Part shown: one piece after another, positions 1 to 13,500 of the stretch
How positions within the stretch are numbered: the stretch's first letter is position 1
Layout: every line of letters starts with the position of its first letter
NCBI GenBank assembly: GCA_035048485.1
Contig: CM068582.1
Location: forward strand, 17,921,269-17,985,268
Direction of reading: 5' to 3'
Source of the DNA: Pteria penguin
Lineage: Eukaryota > Mollusca > Bivalvia > Pterioida > Pteriidae
Length of the DNA: 64,000 nt
Notes under the pieces: generated by a model
The model's input: the letters and a program-made list of their open reading frames with translations, nothing else
The model's database searches: none
Told to the model about the DNA's origin: nothing
Position numbers and translations under genes: made by a program

Positions 1-589
1 GGAAACTAAAAGACTAAAATAAGACAGTTTTGAACATTACGTAATTTTTAAAAAACTTTAAATTGAAATAGAGGCCAAACTAAAAGAGATAGATAATATC
101 GGCCGATGAAAGTTCTAAAGATATGAACCTAGAGAACATAACAGTGAAAATTTGAGAGATCTACCATTAAAACTAAAAGCTACATACGCGAAAATCGAAA
201 AATATTAAATCTTACGTAATTCTCTTAAAACGTCGTATATTTCGAAAAATTTTTTCATTAAACGGGAGTATGTGTCTGTGAGAATGAATAGCCGAAAGAT
301 GAAATTTCAAAAGTAAAGAGTCGGTAGATACCGTCATTCCCTATCATGCTACCAATTTTCACATCTCTACCTTCTTTAATAAGCGAGCTTTAGCTGAAAC
401 CATTTCATTAAACATTAATGAACTTTATGTGACGTTGAAAGCATCACTTTAAAGGGGTTTGTCGTGTTTAAACCTAAATAACTCGAAAACGGTAAGAGTT
501 AGCGAAAATTTGATGGCAATCTTATGCATATAAATTTTCGCGCAGAATCGATTGCAACAATCCCCGATTCGATAAGATGAAAATTAATG

Positions 590-1560
590 GAGTTATGACG
601 TCATTTACAAAGTATGACGTCATTTTCAGGAATTTGGTACCATGCCAATTCCCTTTTGTCAGTCGGTAGATATTTGCATTTTCTTTTATGCTATCAAATT
701 TCATACCTCTAGCTTTATCAATAAGCAAGACACAGGTACCTGAAGTTTTAAATTGTATTTTCAGGAAAGGCCAAACACTAAACTTTGACCGCAAATATCT
801 CGAAAACGGTAAGAGATATCGAAAATCTGAGACCAGACCTTTCTCCTTTAACTACTTTTTCACGCAGAATCGATTGCAACAATCCCCGATTCGATACGAT
901 GAAAAATAAGGGAGTTATGACGTCATTTAGAAAAGTATGACGTCATTTTCAGGAATTTGGCACCTTGCCAATTCCCTTTTGTCAGTCGGTAGATATTTGC
1001 ATTCTCTTTTATGCTACCAAATTTCATACCTCTAGCTTTATCAATAAGCGAGACACAGGTACCTGAAGTTTTAAATTGTATTTTCAGGAAAGGCCAAACA
1101 CTGAACTTTGACCGCAAATATCTCGAAAACGGTAAGAGATATCGAAATTCTGTTGCTGGTATTTACCATTTTACTTTTTCACGCAGAATCGATTCCAACC
1201 GTCCCCGCCTCGATCCGATGAAAAATAAGGGAGATATGACGTCATTTACAAAGTATGACGTCATTTTCAGGAATTTGGCTCCATGCCAAATTCCTCTTGT
1301 CAGTCGGTAGATATTCTCAATCTCTATCATGCTACCAAATTTCACACCTCTATCTTCCTCAATAAGCGAGCTATAGGCGAAAACATTTCATGAATAATTA
1401 ATGAGTGTTGATGACGTCACAAACATCACTTTAAAGGGGGTTGTCGTGTTCAAACGCAAATAACTCGAGAACCGTAAGAGTTAGCGAAAATCTGAGAACA
1501 CTTTACTGGTAGGTATTTGAACGCTCTATCGAATGGAAGAAACCCGATCAAAATCCGACT
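590..1560. repeat. ~321-bp submonomer block of unit A (representative)
   Basis: Each ~321-bp submonomer contains TATGACGTCATTT, a ~21-bp step, a second TGACGTCA, 'tcaggaatttgg', 'gtcggtagata', 'gctaccaaatttca', 'ctcgaaaacggtaagag' and 'cgcagaatcgatt'. Seventeen such submonomers occur in the array (3, 4, 3, 3 and 4 in units A-E). Blocks elsewhere: about 4050-5230, 7960-8840, 11160-12060 and 14530-15730. Confidence 0.85.
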
Positions 1561-2229
1561 GCAAATAAAGTCGCTAGACCTTGCCAAAGATTTGATTCGA
1601 AAATTTTCAATAATTTCAAAAATATTGGCAGCATGCCATTTTCATTCTAGAGGTAGATTAAGAATGTGGAAACATTTTTAGATATAAAATTTCATGCCGA
1701 TATCTCATTTAATAAGAGAGATATTAACGTATGAATATTTAATTAGCTTTGATGACGTCATAGCGAATTTTCCCACGCTCATTGTGACTTTATTTATGGT
1801 CCGATTTCAAAAATTTTTCATATTCCAAATCAGACCATTAAAATCTTTCATCCTACTGTCTAAAATCTAAGATTGAAATATTTTTTTTGAAATGAAAACA
1901 ATCGGGTCAAGGTCAACTTTTTCGGGGTAGAGCTACGAAATTGACGCAGTGACATAAAATCTTGCATCTCCTTTTCTGAATCGAATGCTGAAAATTTCAT
2001 TCCAATCGGACAAATAATAAGGAAGATATAGCGATTCAAAATTTTGGCGTCGTAGGTGGCGCTGCGCGCTTATAAGCGGTAATTTAGAAAATTAAAAAAA
2101 TCAAATCTTGAAAATTTAATTTTCGAATCGAACACTGAAAACAGAATAGTAATATCTTTAATAATGAGTGATTTCTGAGCGGTCACAAAAAAAAAAAACG
2201 GATGAAGAATAATAATAACTAGAAACGAG

Positions 2230-2249
2230 CTCGTTGCTAAAGCAACGAG
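2230..2249. repeat. Short hairpin at unit midpoint (also at 6135, 9605 and 12866)
   Basis: Arms CTCGTTGC and GCAACGAG pair perfectly over eight bases around a TAAA loop. It sits just right of an (AAT)n tract and begins the second half of units A-D, so it may mark the end of an ancestral element. Copies: 2230-2249, 6135-6154, 9605-9624 and 12866-12885. Confidence 0.8.
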
Positions 2250-2959
2250 TAGGTTTCACAAGTTAAAGTCGAAGCAGCGAAGCCGAGATCTCCTACTCTA
2301 ATACAAAATTCTTTTTTTCGATCCAGATATCTGATCTTTAGTGATGGTATCCACATTGCGCAATCTACTTGCAGAAATTGTAGGTAACGGCGACTTACAT
2401 TATACACATTATACTGAAGCCTACATCGCACAATATCGACTACTCTTGACCATATATTTGAAACAAGAAACATGTAGGACAATCACACTTAGTACAATCT
2501 GCACGTGTAACCTAGATCTTCAGTCCTTACTGCCCGCTTTATGTTGTTTATTTATTAACTTACGCAAGGTATTTCGCGTGTACAGATGTTTGACCTTGAA
2601 TCGCTTCTCTGCTGGAATAAACAATTCTCCTCGCGATGAACTTACGCAAGTTATTTCGCGTGTACAGATGTTTGACCTTGAATCGCCACTCTGCTGGAAT
2701 AAACAATTCTCCTCGCGATGGCCTTTAGTAATGCCGCTTTCCCCAATATACAAAAGAAAGACTTGACAATGTCTCGTATTCCACAGGTAAAGCACTGTAA
2801 CTGGCGATTAATTCACACACGTTTGAAGTCCTGTATAACAGCGGCGCAGTGCGAGGTATTAAGCAAGGCAAATTCACCGCGCTTCTCTAATGTGTAATGC
2901 CGACGCTCGGAGAAGATTTCTTTATAGCCTTGTTCAGCAGTAGCTCGTAGAATGTAAAT

Positions 2960-3048
2960 TTGCTTTTTTCTTTCTTTTTTTTTTTTTTTTTTTGTTTTTT
3001 TTGGGGGGGGGTTGGTTTTTTTATTTTTTGGTTTTTTTTTTTTTTTAA
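2960..3048. repeat. T/G low-complexity run (unit A)
   Basis: Long T tracts interrupted by a G run of about 8-9. The equivalent spots in other units are about 6868-6960, 10124-10165 and 13838-13925; their lengths vary widely, as expected for slippage-prone (or poorly assembled) homopolymers. Confidence 0.85.
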
Positions 3049-3455
3049 GAATTCGAATGCATAATACTTTCTCAAACTCTATTTTATAGAAAGCACTTTA
3101 AATCGCGATTGAATTAATCGCGAGTTACTGCGCCTTGTCCATGGAAGAAGTCCTATATCACAGCGGTGTCGTGCAAGGTATTAAGCAAGGCAAATTGACC
3201 GCGCTTCTGAAGATATTGTTTATTGCGTTGTTCATCAGTAGAGTGCCCAAAATTTGATTTTTGTTTAAGAAATCGAAATCAAAATGCTTTCTCAAACTCT
3301 TGTTTTTATAATTTGTTCATACGACGAATAAAAAATACTTGAAAGTTACGCAAGTAAGATATTTTTATAAAAAAATCTTTAAATTGCTCACTTTCAAATA
3401 CCGGGAAACATGTTTCATAGTAAAATCGTTACGGAAAATCGTTTCGTAATGTTTT

Positions 3456-6400
3456 GGAAACTAAAAGACTAAAAATAAGACAGTTTTGAACATTACGTAA
3501 TTTTTAAAAAACTTTAAATTGAAATAGAGGCCAAACTAAAAGAGATAGATAATATCGGCCGATGAAAGTTCTAAAGATATGAACCTAGAGAACATAACAG
3601 TGAAAATTTGAGAGATCTACCATTAAAACTAAAAGCTACATACGCGAAAATCGAAAAAATATTAAATCTTACGTAATTCTCTTAAAACGTCGTATATTTC
3701 GAAAATTTTTTTCATTAAACGGGAGTATGTGTCTGTGAGAATGAATAGCCGAAAGATGAAATTTCAAAGTAAAGAGTCGGTAGATACCCTCATTCCCTAT
3801 CATGCTACCAATTTTCACATCTCTACCTTCTTTAATAAGCGAGCTTTAGCTGAAAACCATTTCATTAAACATTAATGAACTTTATGTGACGTTGAAAGCA
3901 TCACTTTAAAGGGGGTTGTCGTGTTTAAACCTAAATAACTCGAAAACGGTAAGAGTTTAGCGAAAAATTTGATGGCAATGTTATGCATATAAATTTTCGC
4001 GCAGAATCGATTGCAACAATCCCCGATTCGATAAGATGAAAATTAATGGAGTTATGACGTCATTTACAAAGTATGACGTCATTTTCAGGAATTTGGTACC
4101 ATGCCAATTCCCTTTTGTCAGTCGGTAGATATTTGCATTCTCTTTTATGCTACCAAATTTCATACCTCTAGCTTTATCAATAAGCGAGACACAGGTACCT
4201 GAAGTTTTAAATTGTATTTTCAGGAAAGGCCAAACACTGAACTTTGACCGCAAATATCTCGAAAACGGTAAGAGATATCGAAATTCTGTTGCTGTATTTA
4301 CTAATTTACTTTTTCACGCAGAATCGATTCCAACCGTCCCCGCCTCGATCCGATGAAAAATAAGGGAGATATGACGTCATTTACAAAGTATGACGTCATT
4401 TTCAGGAATTTGGTACCATGCCAATTCCCTTTTGTCAGTCGGTAGATATTTGCATTCTCTTTTATGCTACCAAATTTCATACCTCTAGCTTTATCAATAA
4501 GCGAGACACAGGTAACTGAAGTTTTAAATTGTATTTTCAGGAAAGGCCAAACACTGAACTTTGACCGCAAATATCTCGAAAACGGTAAGAGATATCGAAA
4601 ATCTGAGACCAGACCTTTCTCCTTTAACTACTTTTTCACGCAGAATCGATTGCAACAATCCCCGATTCGATACGATGAAAAATAAGGGAGTTATGACGTC
4701 ATTTAGAAAAGTATGACGTCATTTTCAGGAATTTGGCACCTTGCCAATTCCCTTTTGTCAGTCGGTAGATATTTGCATTCTCTTTTATGCTACCAAATTT
4801 CATACCTCTAGCTTTATCAATAAGCGAGACACAGGTACCTGAAGTTTTAAATTGTATTTTCAGGAAAGGCCAAACACTGAACTTTGACCGCAAATATCTC
4901 GAAAACGGTAAGAGATATCGAAATTCTGTTGCTGGTATTTACCATTTTACTTTTTCACGCAGAATCGATTCCAACCGTCCCCGCCTCGATCCGATGAAAA
5001 ATAAGGGAGATATGACGTCATTTACAAAGTATGACGTCATTTTCAGGAATTTGGCTCCATGCCAAATTCCCCTTGTCAGTCGGTAGATATTCTCAATCTC
5101 TATCATGCTACCAAATTTCACACCTCTATCTTCCTCAATAAGCGAGCTATAGGCGAAAACATTTCATGAATAATTAATGAGTGTTGATGACGTCACAAAC
5201 ATCACTTTAAAGGGGGTTGTCGTGTTCAAACGCAAATAACTCGAGAACCGTAAGAGTTAGCGAAAATCTGAGAACACTTTACTGGTAGGTATTTGAACGC
5301 TCTATCGAATGGAAGAAACCCGATTAAAATCCGACTGCAAATAAAGTCGCTAGACCTTGCCAAAGATTTGATTCGAAAATTTTCAATAATTTCAAAAATA
5401 TTGGCAGCATGCCATTTTCATTCTAGAGGTAGATTAAGAATCTGGAAACATGTTTAGATATAAAATTTCATGCCGATATCTCATTTAATAAGAGAAATAT
5501 TAACGTATGAATATTTAATTAGCTTTGATGACGTCATAGCGAATTTTCCCACGCTCATTGTGACTTTATTTATGGTCCGATTTCAAAAATTTTTCATATT
5601 CCAAATCAGACCATTAAAATCTTTCATCCTACTGTCTAAAATCTAAGATTGAAATATTTTTTTTGAAATGAAAACAATCGGGTCAAGGTCAACTTTTTCG
5701 GGGTAGAGCTACGAAATTGACGCAGTGACATAAAATCTTGCATCTCCTTTTCTGAATCGAATGCTGAAAATTTCATTCCAATCGGACAAATAATAAGGAA
5801 GATATAGCGATTCAAAATTTTGGCGTCGTAGGTGGCGCTGCGCGCTTATAAGCGGTAATTTAGAAAATTAAAAAAATCAAATCTTGAAAATTTAATTTCG
5901 AATCGAACACTGAAAACAGAATAGTAATATCTTTAATAATGAGTGATTTCTGAGCCGTCACAAAAAAAAAAAACGGATGAAGAATAATAATAATAATAAT
6001 AATAAGAAAAGACAGTAGAATAATAAAAGGTTTCACAAGTGAAACTTGTGAAACCTAATAATAATAATAAGAAAAGACAGTAGAATAATAAAAGGTTTCA
6101 CAAGTGAAACTTGTGAAACCTAACTAGAAACGAGCTCGTTGCTAAAGCAACGAGTAGGTTTCACAAGTTAAAGTCGAAGCAGCGAAGCTGAGATCTCCTA
6201 CTCTAATACAAAATTCTTTTTCACGATCCAGATATCTGATCTTTAGTGATGGTATCCACATTGCGCAATCTACTTGCAGAAATTGTAGGTAACGGCGACT
6301 TACATTATACACATTATACTGAAGCCTACATCGCACAATATCGACTACTCTTGACCATATATTTGAAACAAGAAACATGTAGGACAATCACACTTAGTAC

Positions 6401-7371
6401 AATCTGCACGTGTAACCTAGATCTTCAGTCCTTACTGCCCGCTTTATGTTGTTTATTTATTAACTTACGCAAGGTATTTCGCGTGTACAGATGTTTGACC
6501 TTGAATCGCTTCTCTGCTGGAATAAACAATTCTCCTCGCGATGAACTTACGCAAGTTATTTCGCGTGTACAGATGTTTGACCTTGAATCGCCACTCTGCT
6601 GGAATAAACAATTCTCCTCGCGATGGCCTTTAGTAATGCCGCTTTCCCCAATATACAAAAGAAAGACTTGACAATGTCTCGTATTCCACAGGTAAAGCAC
6701 TGCAACTGGCGATTAATTCACACACGTTTGAAGTCCTGTATAACAGCGGAGCAGTGCGAGGTATTAAGCAAGGCAAATTCACCGCGCTTCTCTAATGTGT
6801 AATGCCGACGCTCGGAGAAGATTTCTTTATAGCCTTGTTCAGCAGTAGCTCGTAGAATGTAAATTTGCTTTTTTTTTTTATTTTTTTTTTTTTTTTTTGG
6901 TTTTTTTTTTTTTTTTGTGGGGGGGGGGGGGTTTTTTTTTTTTTCTGGGGTTTTTTTTGTTTAAGAATTCGAATGCATAATACTTTCTCAAACTCTATTT
7001 TATAGAAAGCACTTTAAATCGCGATTGAATTAATCGCGAGGTACTGCGCCTTGTCCATGGAAGAAGTCCTATATCACAGCGGTGTCGTGCAAGGTATTAA
7101 GCAAGGCAAATTGACCGCGCTTCTGAAGATATGTTTATTGCGTTGTTCATCAGTAGAGTGCCCAAAATTTGATTTTTGTTTAAGAAATCGAAATCAAAAT
7201 GCTTTCTCAAACTCTTGTTTTTATAATTTGTTCATACGACGAATAAAAAAAACTTGAAAGTTACGCAAGTAAGATATTTTTATAAAAAAAATCTTTAAAT
7301 TGCTCACTTTCAAATACCGGGAAACATGTTTCATAGTAAAATCGTTACGGAAAATCGTTTCGTAATGTTTT
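3456..7371. repeat. Array unit B (longest, four submonomers)
   Basis: This 3,916-bp unit has four submonomers, starting near 4054, 4371, 4692 and 5013. It carries two tandem copies of the long-hairpin module (hairpins 6028-6056 and 6093-6121) before the short hairpin at 6135-6154. The ~83-bp duplication seen in unit A is also present here (about 6461-6625). A T/G homopolymer region lies at about 6868-6960. Confidence 0.85.
5990..6121. repeat. Two tandem long-hairpin modules with (AAT)n
   Basis: Each module reads (AAT)n, then AAGAAAAGACAGTAGAATAA, then a perfect hairpin with 13-bp arms AGGTTTCACAAGT and ACTTGTGAAACCT around a GAA loop. The hairpins are at 6028-6056 and 6093-6121. The sequence directly after is TAATAA or TAACTAG. 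Confidence 0.85.
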
Positions 7372-10300
7372 GGAAACTAAAAGACTAAAAATAAGACAGT
7401 TTTGAACATTACGTAATTTTTAAAAAACTTTAAATTGAAATAGAGGCCAAACTAAAAGAGATAGATAATATCGGCCGATGAAAGTTCTAAAGATATGAAC
7501 CTAGAGAACATAACAGTGAAAATTTGAGAGATCTACCATTAAAACTAAAAGCTACATACGCGAAAATCGAAAAATATTAAATCTTACGTAATTCTCTTAA
7601 AACGTCGTATATTTCGAAAAATTTTTTCATTAAATGGGAGTATGTGTCTGTGAGAATGAATAGCCGAAAGATGAAATTTCAAAGTAAAGAGTCGGTAGAT
7701 ACCCTCATTCCCTATCATGCTACCAATTTTCACATCTCTACCTTCTTTAATAAGCGAGCTTTAGCTGAAACCATTTCATTAAACATTAATGAACTTTATG
7801 TGACGTTGAAAGCATCACTTTAAAGGGGTTTGTCGTGTTTAAACCTAAATAACTCGAAAACGGTAAGAGTTAGCGAAAATTTGATGGCAATGTTATGCAT
7901 ATAAATTTTCGCGCAGAATCGATTGCAACAATCCCCGATTCGATAAGATGAAAATTAATGGAGTTATGACGTCATTTACAAAGTATGACGTCATTTTCAG
8001 GAATTTGGTACCATGCCAATTCCCTTTTGTCAGTCGGTAGATATTTGCATTCTCTTTTATGCTACCAAATTTCATACCTCTAGCTTTATCAATAAGCGAG
8101 ACACAGGTACCTGAAGTTTTAAATTGTATTTTCAGGAAAGGCCAAACACTGAACTTTGACCGCAAATATCTCGAAAACGGTAAGAGATATCGAAAATCTG
8201 AGACCAGAACTTTCCCCTTTAACTACCTTTTCACGCAGAATCGATTGCAACAATCCCTGATTCGATACGATGAAAAATAAGGGAGTTATGACGTCATTTA
8301 GAAAAGTATGACGTCATTTTCAGGAATTTGGCACCTTGCCAAATTCCTCTTGTAAGTCGGTAGATATTCTCATTTTCTATCATGCTACCAAATTTCACAC
8401 CTCTAACTTCCTCAATAAGCCAAACACAGCTTCCTGAATTTGAAAAGTGTGTTTTCAGGAATGGTGAAACCGTGAACTTTGACCGCAAATATCTCGAAAA
8501 CGGTAAGAGATATCGAAATTCTGTTGCTGGTATTTACCATTTTACTTTTTCACGCAGAATCGATTCCAACCGTCCCCGCCTCGATCCGATGAAAAATAAG
8601 GGAGATATGACGTCATTTACAAAGTATGACGTCATTTTCAGGAATTTGGCTCCATGCCAAATTCCTCTTGTCAGTCGGTAGATATTCTCAATCTCTATCA
8701 TGCTACCAAATTTCACACCTCTATCTTCCTCAATAAGCGAGCTATAGGCGAAAACATTTCATGAATAATTAATGAGTGTTGATGACGTCACAAACATCAC
8801 TTTTAAGGGGGTTGTCGTGTTCAAACGCAAATAACTCGAGAACCGTAAGAGTTAGCGAAAATCTGAGAACACTTTACTGGTAGGTATTTGAACGCTCTAT
8901 CGAATGGAAGAAACCCGATCAAAATCCGACTGCAAATAAAGTCGCTAGACCTTGCCAAAGATTTGATTCGAAAATTTTCAATAATTTCAAAAATATTGGC
9001 AGCATGCCATTTTCATTCTAGAGGTAGATTAAGAATGTGGAAACATGTTTAGATATAAAATTTCATGCCGATATCTCATTTAATAAGAGAGATATTAACG
9101 TATGAATATTTAATTAGCTTTGATGACGTCATAGCGAATTTTCCCACGCTCATTGTGACTTTATTTATGGTCCGATTTCAAAAATTTTTCATATTCCAAA
9201 TCAGATCATTAAAATCTTTCATCCTACTGTCTAAAATCTAAGATTGAAATATTTTTTTTGAAATGAAAACAATCGGGTCAAGGTCAACTTTTTCGGGGTA
9301 GAGCTACGAAATTGACGCAGTGACATAAAATCTTGCATCTCCTTTTCTGAATCGAATGCTGAAAATTTCATTCCAATCGGACAAATAATAAGGAAGATAT
9401 AGCGATTCAAAATTTTGGCGTCGTAGGTGGCGCTGCGCGCTTATAAGCGGTAATTTAGAAAATTAAAAAAATCAAATCTTGAAAATTTAATTTCGAATCG
9501 AACACTGAAAACAGAATAGTAATATCTTTAATAATGAGTGATTTCTGAGCCGTCACATAAAAAAAAACGGATGAAGAATAATAATAATAATAACTAGAAA
9601 CGAGCTCGTTGCTAAAGCAACGAGTAGGTTTCACAAGTTAAAGTCGAAGCAGCGAAGCTGGGATCTCATACTCTAATACACAATTCTTTTTCACGATCCA
9701 GAAATCTGATCTTTAGTGATGGTATCCACATTGCGCAATCTACTTGCAGAAATTGTAAGTAACGGCGACTTACATTATATACATTATACTGAAGCCTTGA
9801 CAATATATTTGAAACAAGAAACATGTAGGACAGTCACACTTAGTACAATCTGCACGTGTAACCTAGATCTCCAGTCCTTACTCCCCGCTTTATGTTGTTT
9901 ATTTGTTAACTTACGCAAGGTATTTCGCGTGTACAGATGTTTGACCTTGAATCGCCACTCTGCTGGAATAAACAATTCTCCTCGCGATGGCCTTTAGTAA
10001 TGCCGCTTTCCCCAATAAACAAAACAAAGACTTGACAATGTCTCGTATTCCACAGGTAAAGCACTGTAACTGGCGATTAATTCACACACGTTTGAAGTCC
10101 TGTATAACAGCGGCGCTGTGCGAGGGGGGGGGGGGGTGTTTATTTTTTGGTTTTTCTTTTTGTTTAAGAATTCGAATGCATAATACTTTCTCAAACTCTA
10201 TTTTATAGAAAGCACTTTAAATCGCGATTGAATTAATCGCGAGTTACTGCGCCTTGTCCATGGAAGAAGTCCTATATCACAGCGGTGTCGTGCAAGGTAT

Positions 10301-10573
10301 TAAGCAAGGCAAATTGACCGCGCTTCTGAAGATATGTTTATTGCGTTGTTCATCAGTAGAGTGCCCAAAATTTGATTTTTGTTTAAGAAATCGAAATCAA
10401 AATGCTTTCTCAAACTCTTGTTTTTATAATTTGTTCATACGACGAATAAAAAATACTTGAAAGTTACGCAAGTAAGATATTTTTATAAAAAAATCTTTAA
10501 ATTGCTCACTTTCAAATACCGGGAAACATGTTTCATAGTAAAATCGTTACGGAAAATCGTTTCGTAATGTTTT
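7372..10573. repeat. Array unit C (shortest complete unit)
   Basis: Three submonomers start near 7965, 8285 and 8606. The middle one (about 8340-8490) carries a distinct sequence subtype that otherwise appears only in unit E, which points to gene conversion or unequal exchange. The second half lacks about 24 bases present in units A and B (near 9796) and has only one copy of the duplicated ~83-bp block. The short hairpin is at 9605-9624, with no long-hairpin module. Confidence 0.85.
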
Positions 10574-13500
10574 GGAAACTAAATGACTAAAAATAAGACA
10601 GTTTTGAACATTACGTAATTTTTAAAAAACTTTAAATTGAAATAGAGGCCAAACTAAAAGAGATAGATAATATCGGCCGATGAAAGTTCTAAAGATATGA
10701 ACCTAGAGAACATAACAGTGAAAATTTGAGAGATCTACCATTAAAACTAAAAGCTACATACGCGAAAATCGAAAAATATTAAATCTTACGTAATTCTCTT
10801 AAAACGTCGTATATTTCGAAAAATTTTTTCATTAAACGGGAGTATGTGTCTGTGAGAATGAATAGCCGAAAGATGAAATTTCAAAGTAAAGAGTCGGTAG
10901 ATACCCTCATTCCCTATCATGCTACCAATTTTCACATCTCTACCTTCTTTAATAAGCGAGCTTTAGCTGAAACCATTTCATTAAACATTAATGAACTTTA
11001 TGTGACGTTGAAAGCATCACTTTAAAGGGGGTTGTCGTGTTTAAACCTAAATAACTCAAAACGGTAAGAGTTAGCGAAAATTTGATGGCAATGTTATGCA
11101 TATAAATTTTCGCGCAGAATCGATTGCAACAATCCCCGATTCGATAAGATGAAAATTAATGGAGTTATGACGTCATTTACAAAGTATGACGTCATTTTCA
11201 GGAATTTGGTACCATGCCAATTCCCTTTTGTCAGTCGGTAGATATTTGCATTCTCTTTTATGCTACCAAATTTCATACCTCTAGCTTTATCAATAAGCGA
11301 GGACACAGGTACCTGAAGTTTTAAATTGTATTTTCAGGAAAGGCCAAACACTGAACTTTGACCGCAAATATCTCGAAAACGGTAAGAGATATCGAAAATC
11401 TGAGACCAGACCTTTCTCCTTTAACTACTTTTTCACGCAGAATCGATTGCAACAATCCCCGATTCGATACGATGAAAAATAAGGGAGTTATGACGTCATT
11501 TAGAAAAGTATGACGTCATTTTCAGGAATTTGGCACCTTGCCAATTCCCTTTTGTCAGTCGGTAGATATTTGCATTCTCTTTTATGCTACCAAATTTCAT
11601 ACCTCTAGCTTTATCAATAAGCGAGACACAGGTACCTGAAGTTTTAAATTGTATTTTCAGGAAAGGCCAAACACTGAACTTTGACCGCAAATATCTCGAA
11701 AACGGTAAGAGATATCGAAATTCTGTTGCTGGTATTTACCATTTTACTTTTTCACGCAGAATCGATTCCAACCGTCCCCGCCTCGATCCGATGAAAAATA
11801 AGGGAGATATGACGTCATTTACAAAGTATGACGTCATTTTCAGGAATTTGGCTCCATGCCAAATTCCTCTTGTCAGTCGGTAGATATTCTCAATCTCTAT
11901 CATGCTACCAAATTTCACACCTCTATCTTTCTCAATAAGCGAGCTATAGGCGAAAACATTTCATGAATAATTAATGAGTGTTGATGACGTCACAAACATC
12001 ACTTTAAAGGGGGTTGTCGTGTTCAAACGCAAATAACTCGAGAACCGTAAGAGTTAGCGAAAATCTGAGAACACTTTACTGGTAGGTATTTGAACGCTCT
12101 ATCGAATGGAAGAAACCCGATCAAAATCCGACTGCAAATAAAGTCGCTAGACCTTGCCAAAGATTTGATTCGAAAATTTTCAATAATTTCAAAAATATTG
12201 GCAGCATGCCATTTTCATTCCAGAGGTAGATTAAGAATGTGGAAACATGTTTAGATATAAAATTTCATGCCGATATCTCATTTAATAAGAGAGATATTAA
12301 CGTATGAATATTTAATTAGCTTTGATGACGTCATAGCGAATTTTCCCACGCTCATTGTGACTTTATTTATGGTCCGATTTCAAAAATTTTTCATATTCCA
12401 AATCAGACCATTAAAATCTTTCATCCTACTGTCTAAAATCTAAGATTGAAATATTTTTTTTGAAATGAAAACAATCGGGTCAAGGTCAACTTTTTCGGGG
12501 TAGAGCTACGAAATTGACGCAGTGACATAAAATCTTGCATCTCCTTTTCTGAATCGAATGCTGAAAATTTCATTCCAATCGGACAAATAATAAGGAAGAT
12601 ATAGCGATTCAAAATTTTGGCGTCGTAGGTGGCGCTGCGCGCTTATAAGCGGTAATTTAGAAAATTAAAAAAATCAAATCTTGAAAATTTAATTTCGAAT
12701 CGAACACTGAAAACAGAATAGTAATATCTTTAATAATGAGTGATTTCTGAGCCGTCACAAAAAAAAAAACGGATGAAGAATAATAATAATAATAATAATA
12801 AGAAAAGACAGTAGAATAATAAAAGGTTTCACAAGTGAAACTTGTGAAACCTAACTAGAAACGAGCTCGTTGCTAAAGCAACGAGTAGGTTTCACAAGTT
12901 AAAGTCGAAGCAACGAAGCTGGGATCTCCTACTCTAATACACAATTCTTTTTCACGATCCAGATATCTGATCTTTAGTGATGGTATCCACATTGCGCAAT
13001 CTACTTGCAGAAATTGTAAGTAACAGCGACTTACATTATATACATTGTACTGAAGCCTACATCGCACAATATCGACTACTCTTGACCATATATTTGAAAC
13101 AAGAAACATGTAGGACAGTCACACTTAGTACAATCTGCACGTGTAACCTAGATCTCCAGTCCTTACTCCCCGCTTTATGTTGTTTATTTATTAACTTACG
13201 CAAGGTATTTCGCGTGTACAGATGTTTGACCTTGAATCGCCACTCTGCTGGAATAAACAATTCTCCTCGCGATGGCCGTTAATAATGCCGCTTTTCCGCA
13301 ATATACAAAACAAAGACTTGACAATGTATCGTATTCCACAGGTAAGCACTGTAACTCGCGATTAATTCACACACGTTTGAAGTCCTGTATAACAGCGGCT
13401 TGACCATATATTTGAAACAAGAAACATGTAGGACAGTCACACTTAGTACAATCTGCACGTGTAACCTAGATCTCCAGTCCTTACACCCCGCTTTATGTTG

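Larger units (their letters stand above)
1..3455. repeat. Array unit A
   Basis: Three submonomers start near 596, 917 and 1238, each opening with the paired TGACGTCA block. A diverged monomer type precedes them (about 300-520) and follows them (about 1300-1500). The (AAT)n tract near 2206 is followed directly by the 8-bp-stem hairpin at 2230-2249, without the 13-bp-stem hairpin module. The second half holds an ~83-bp direct duplication (about 2556-2638 and 2639-2719) and a T/G-rich run at about 2970-3048. Confidence 0.85.
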
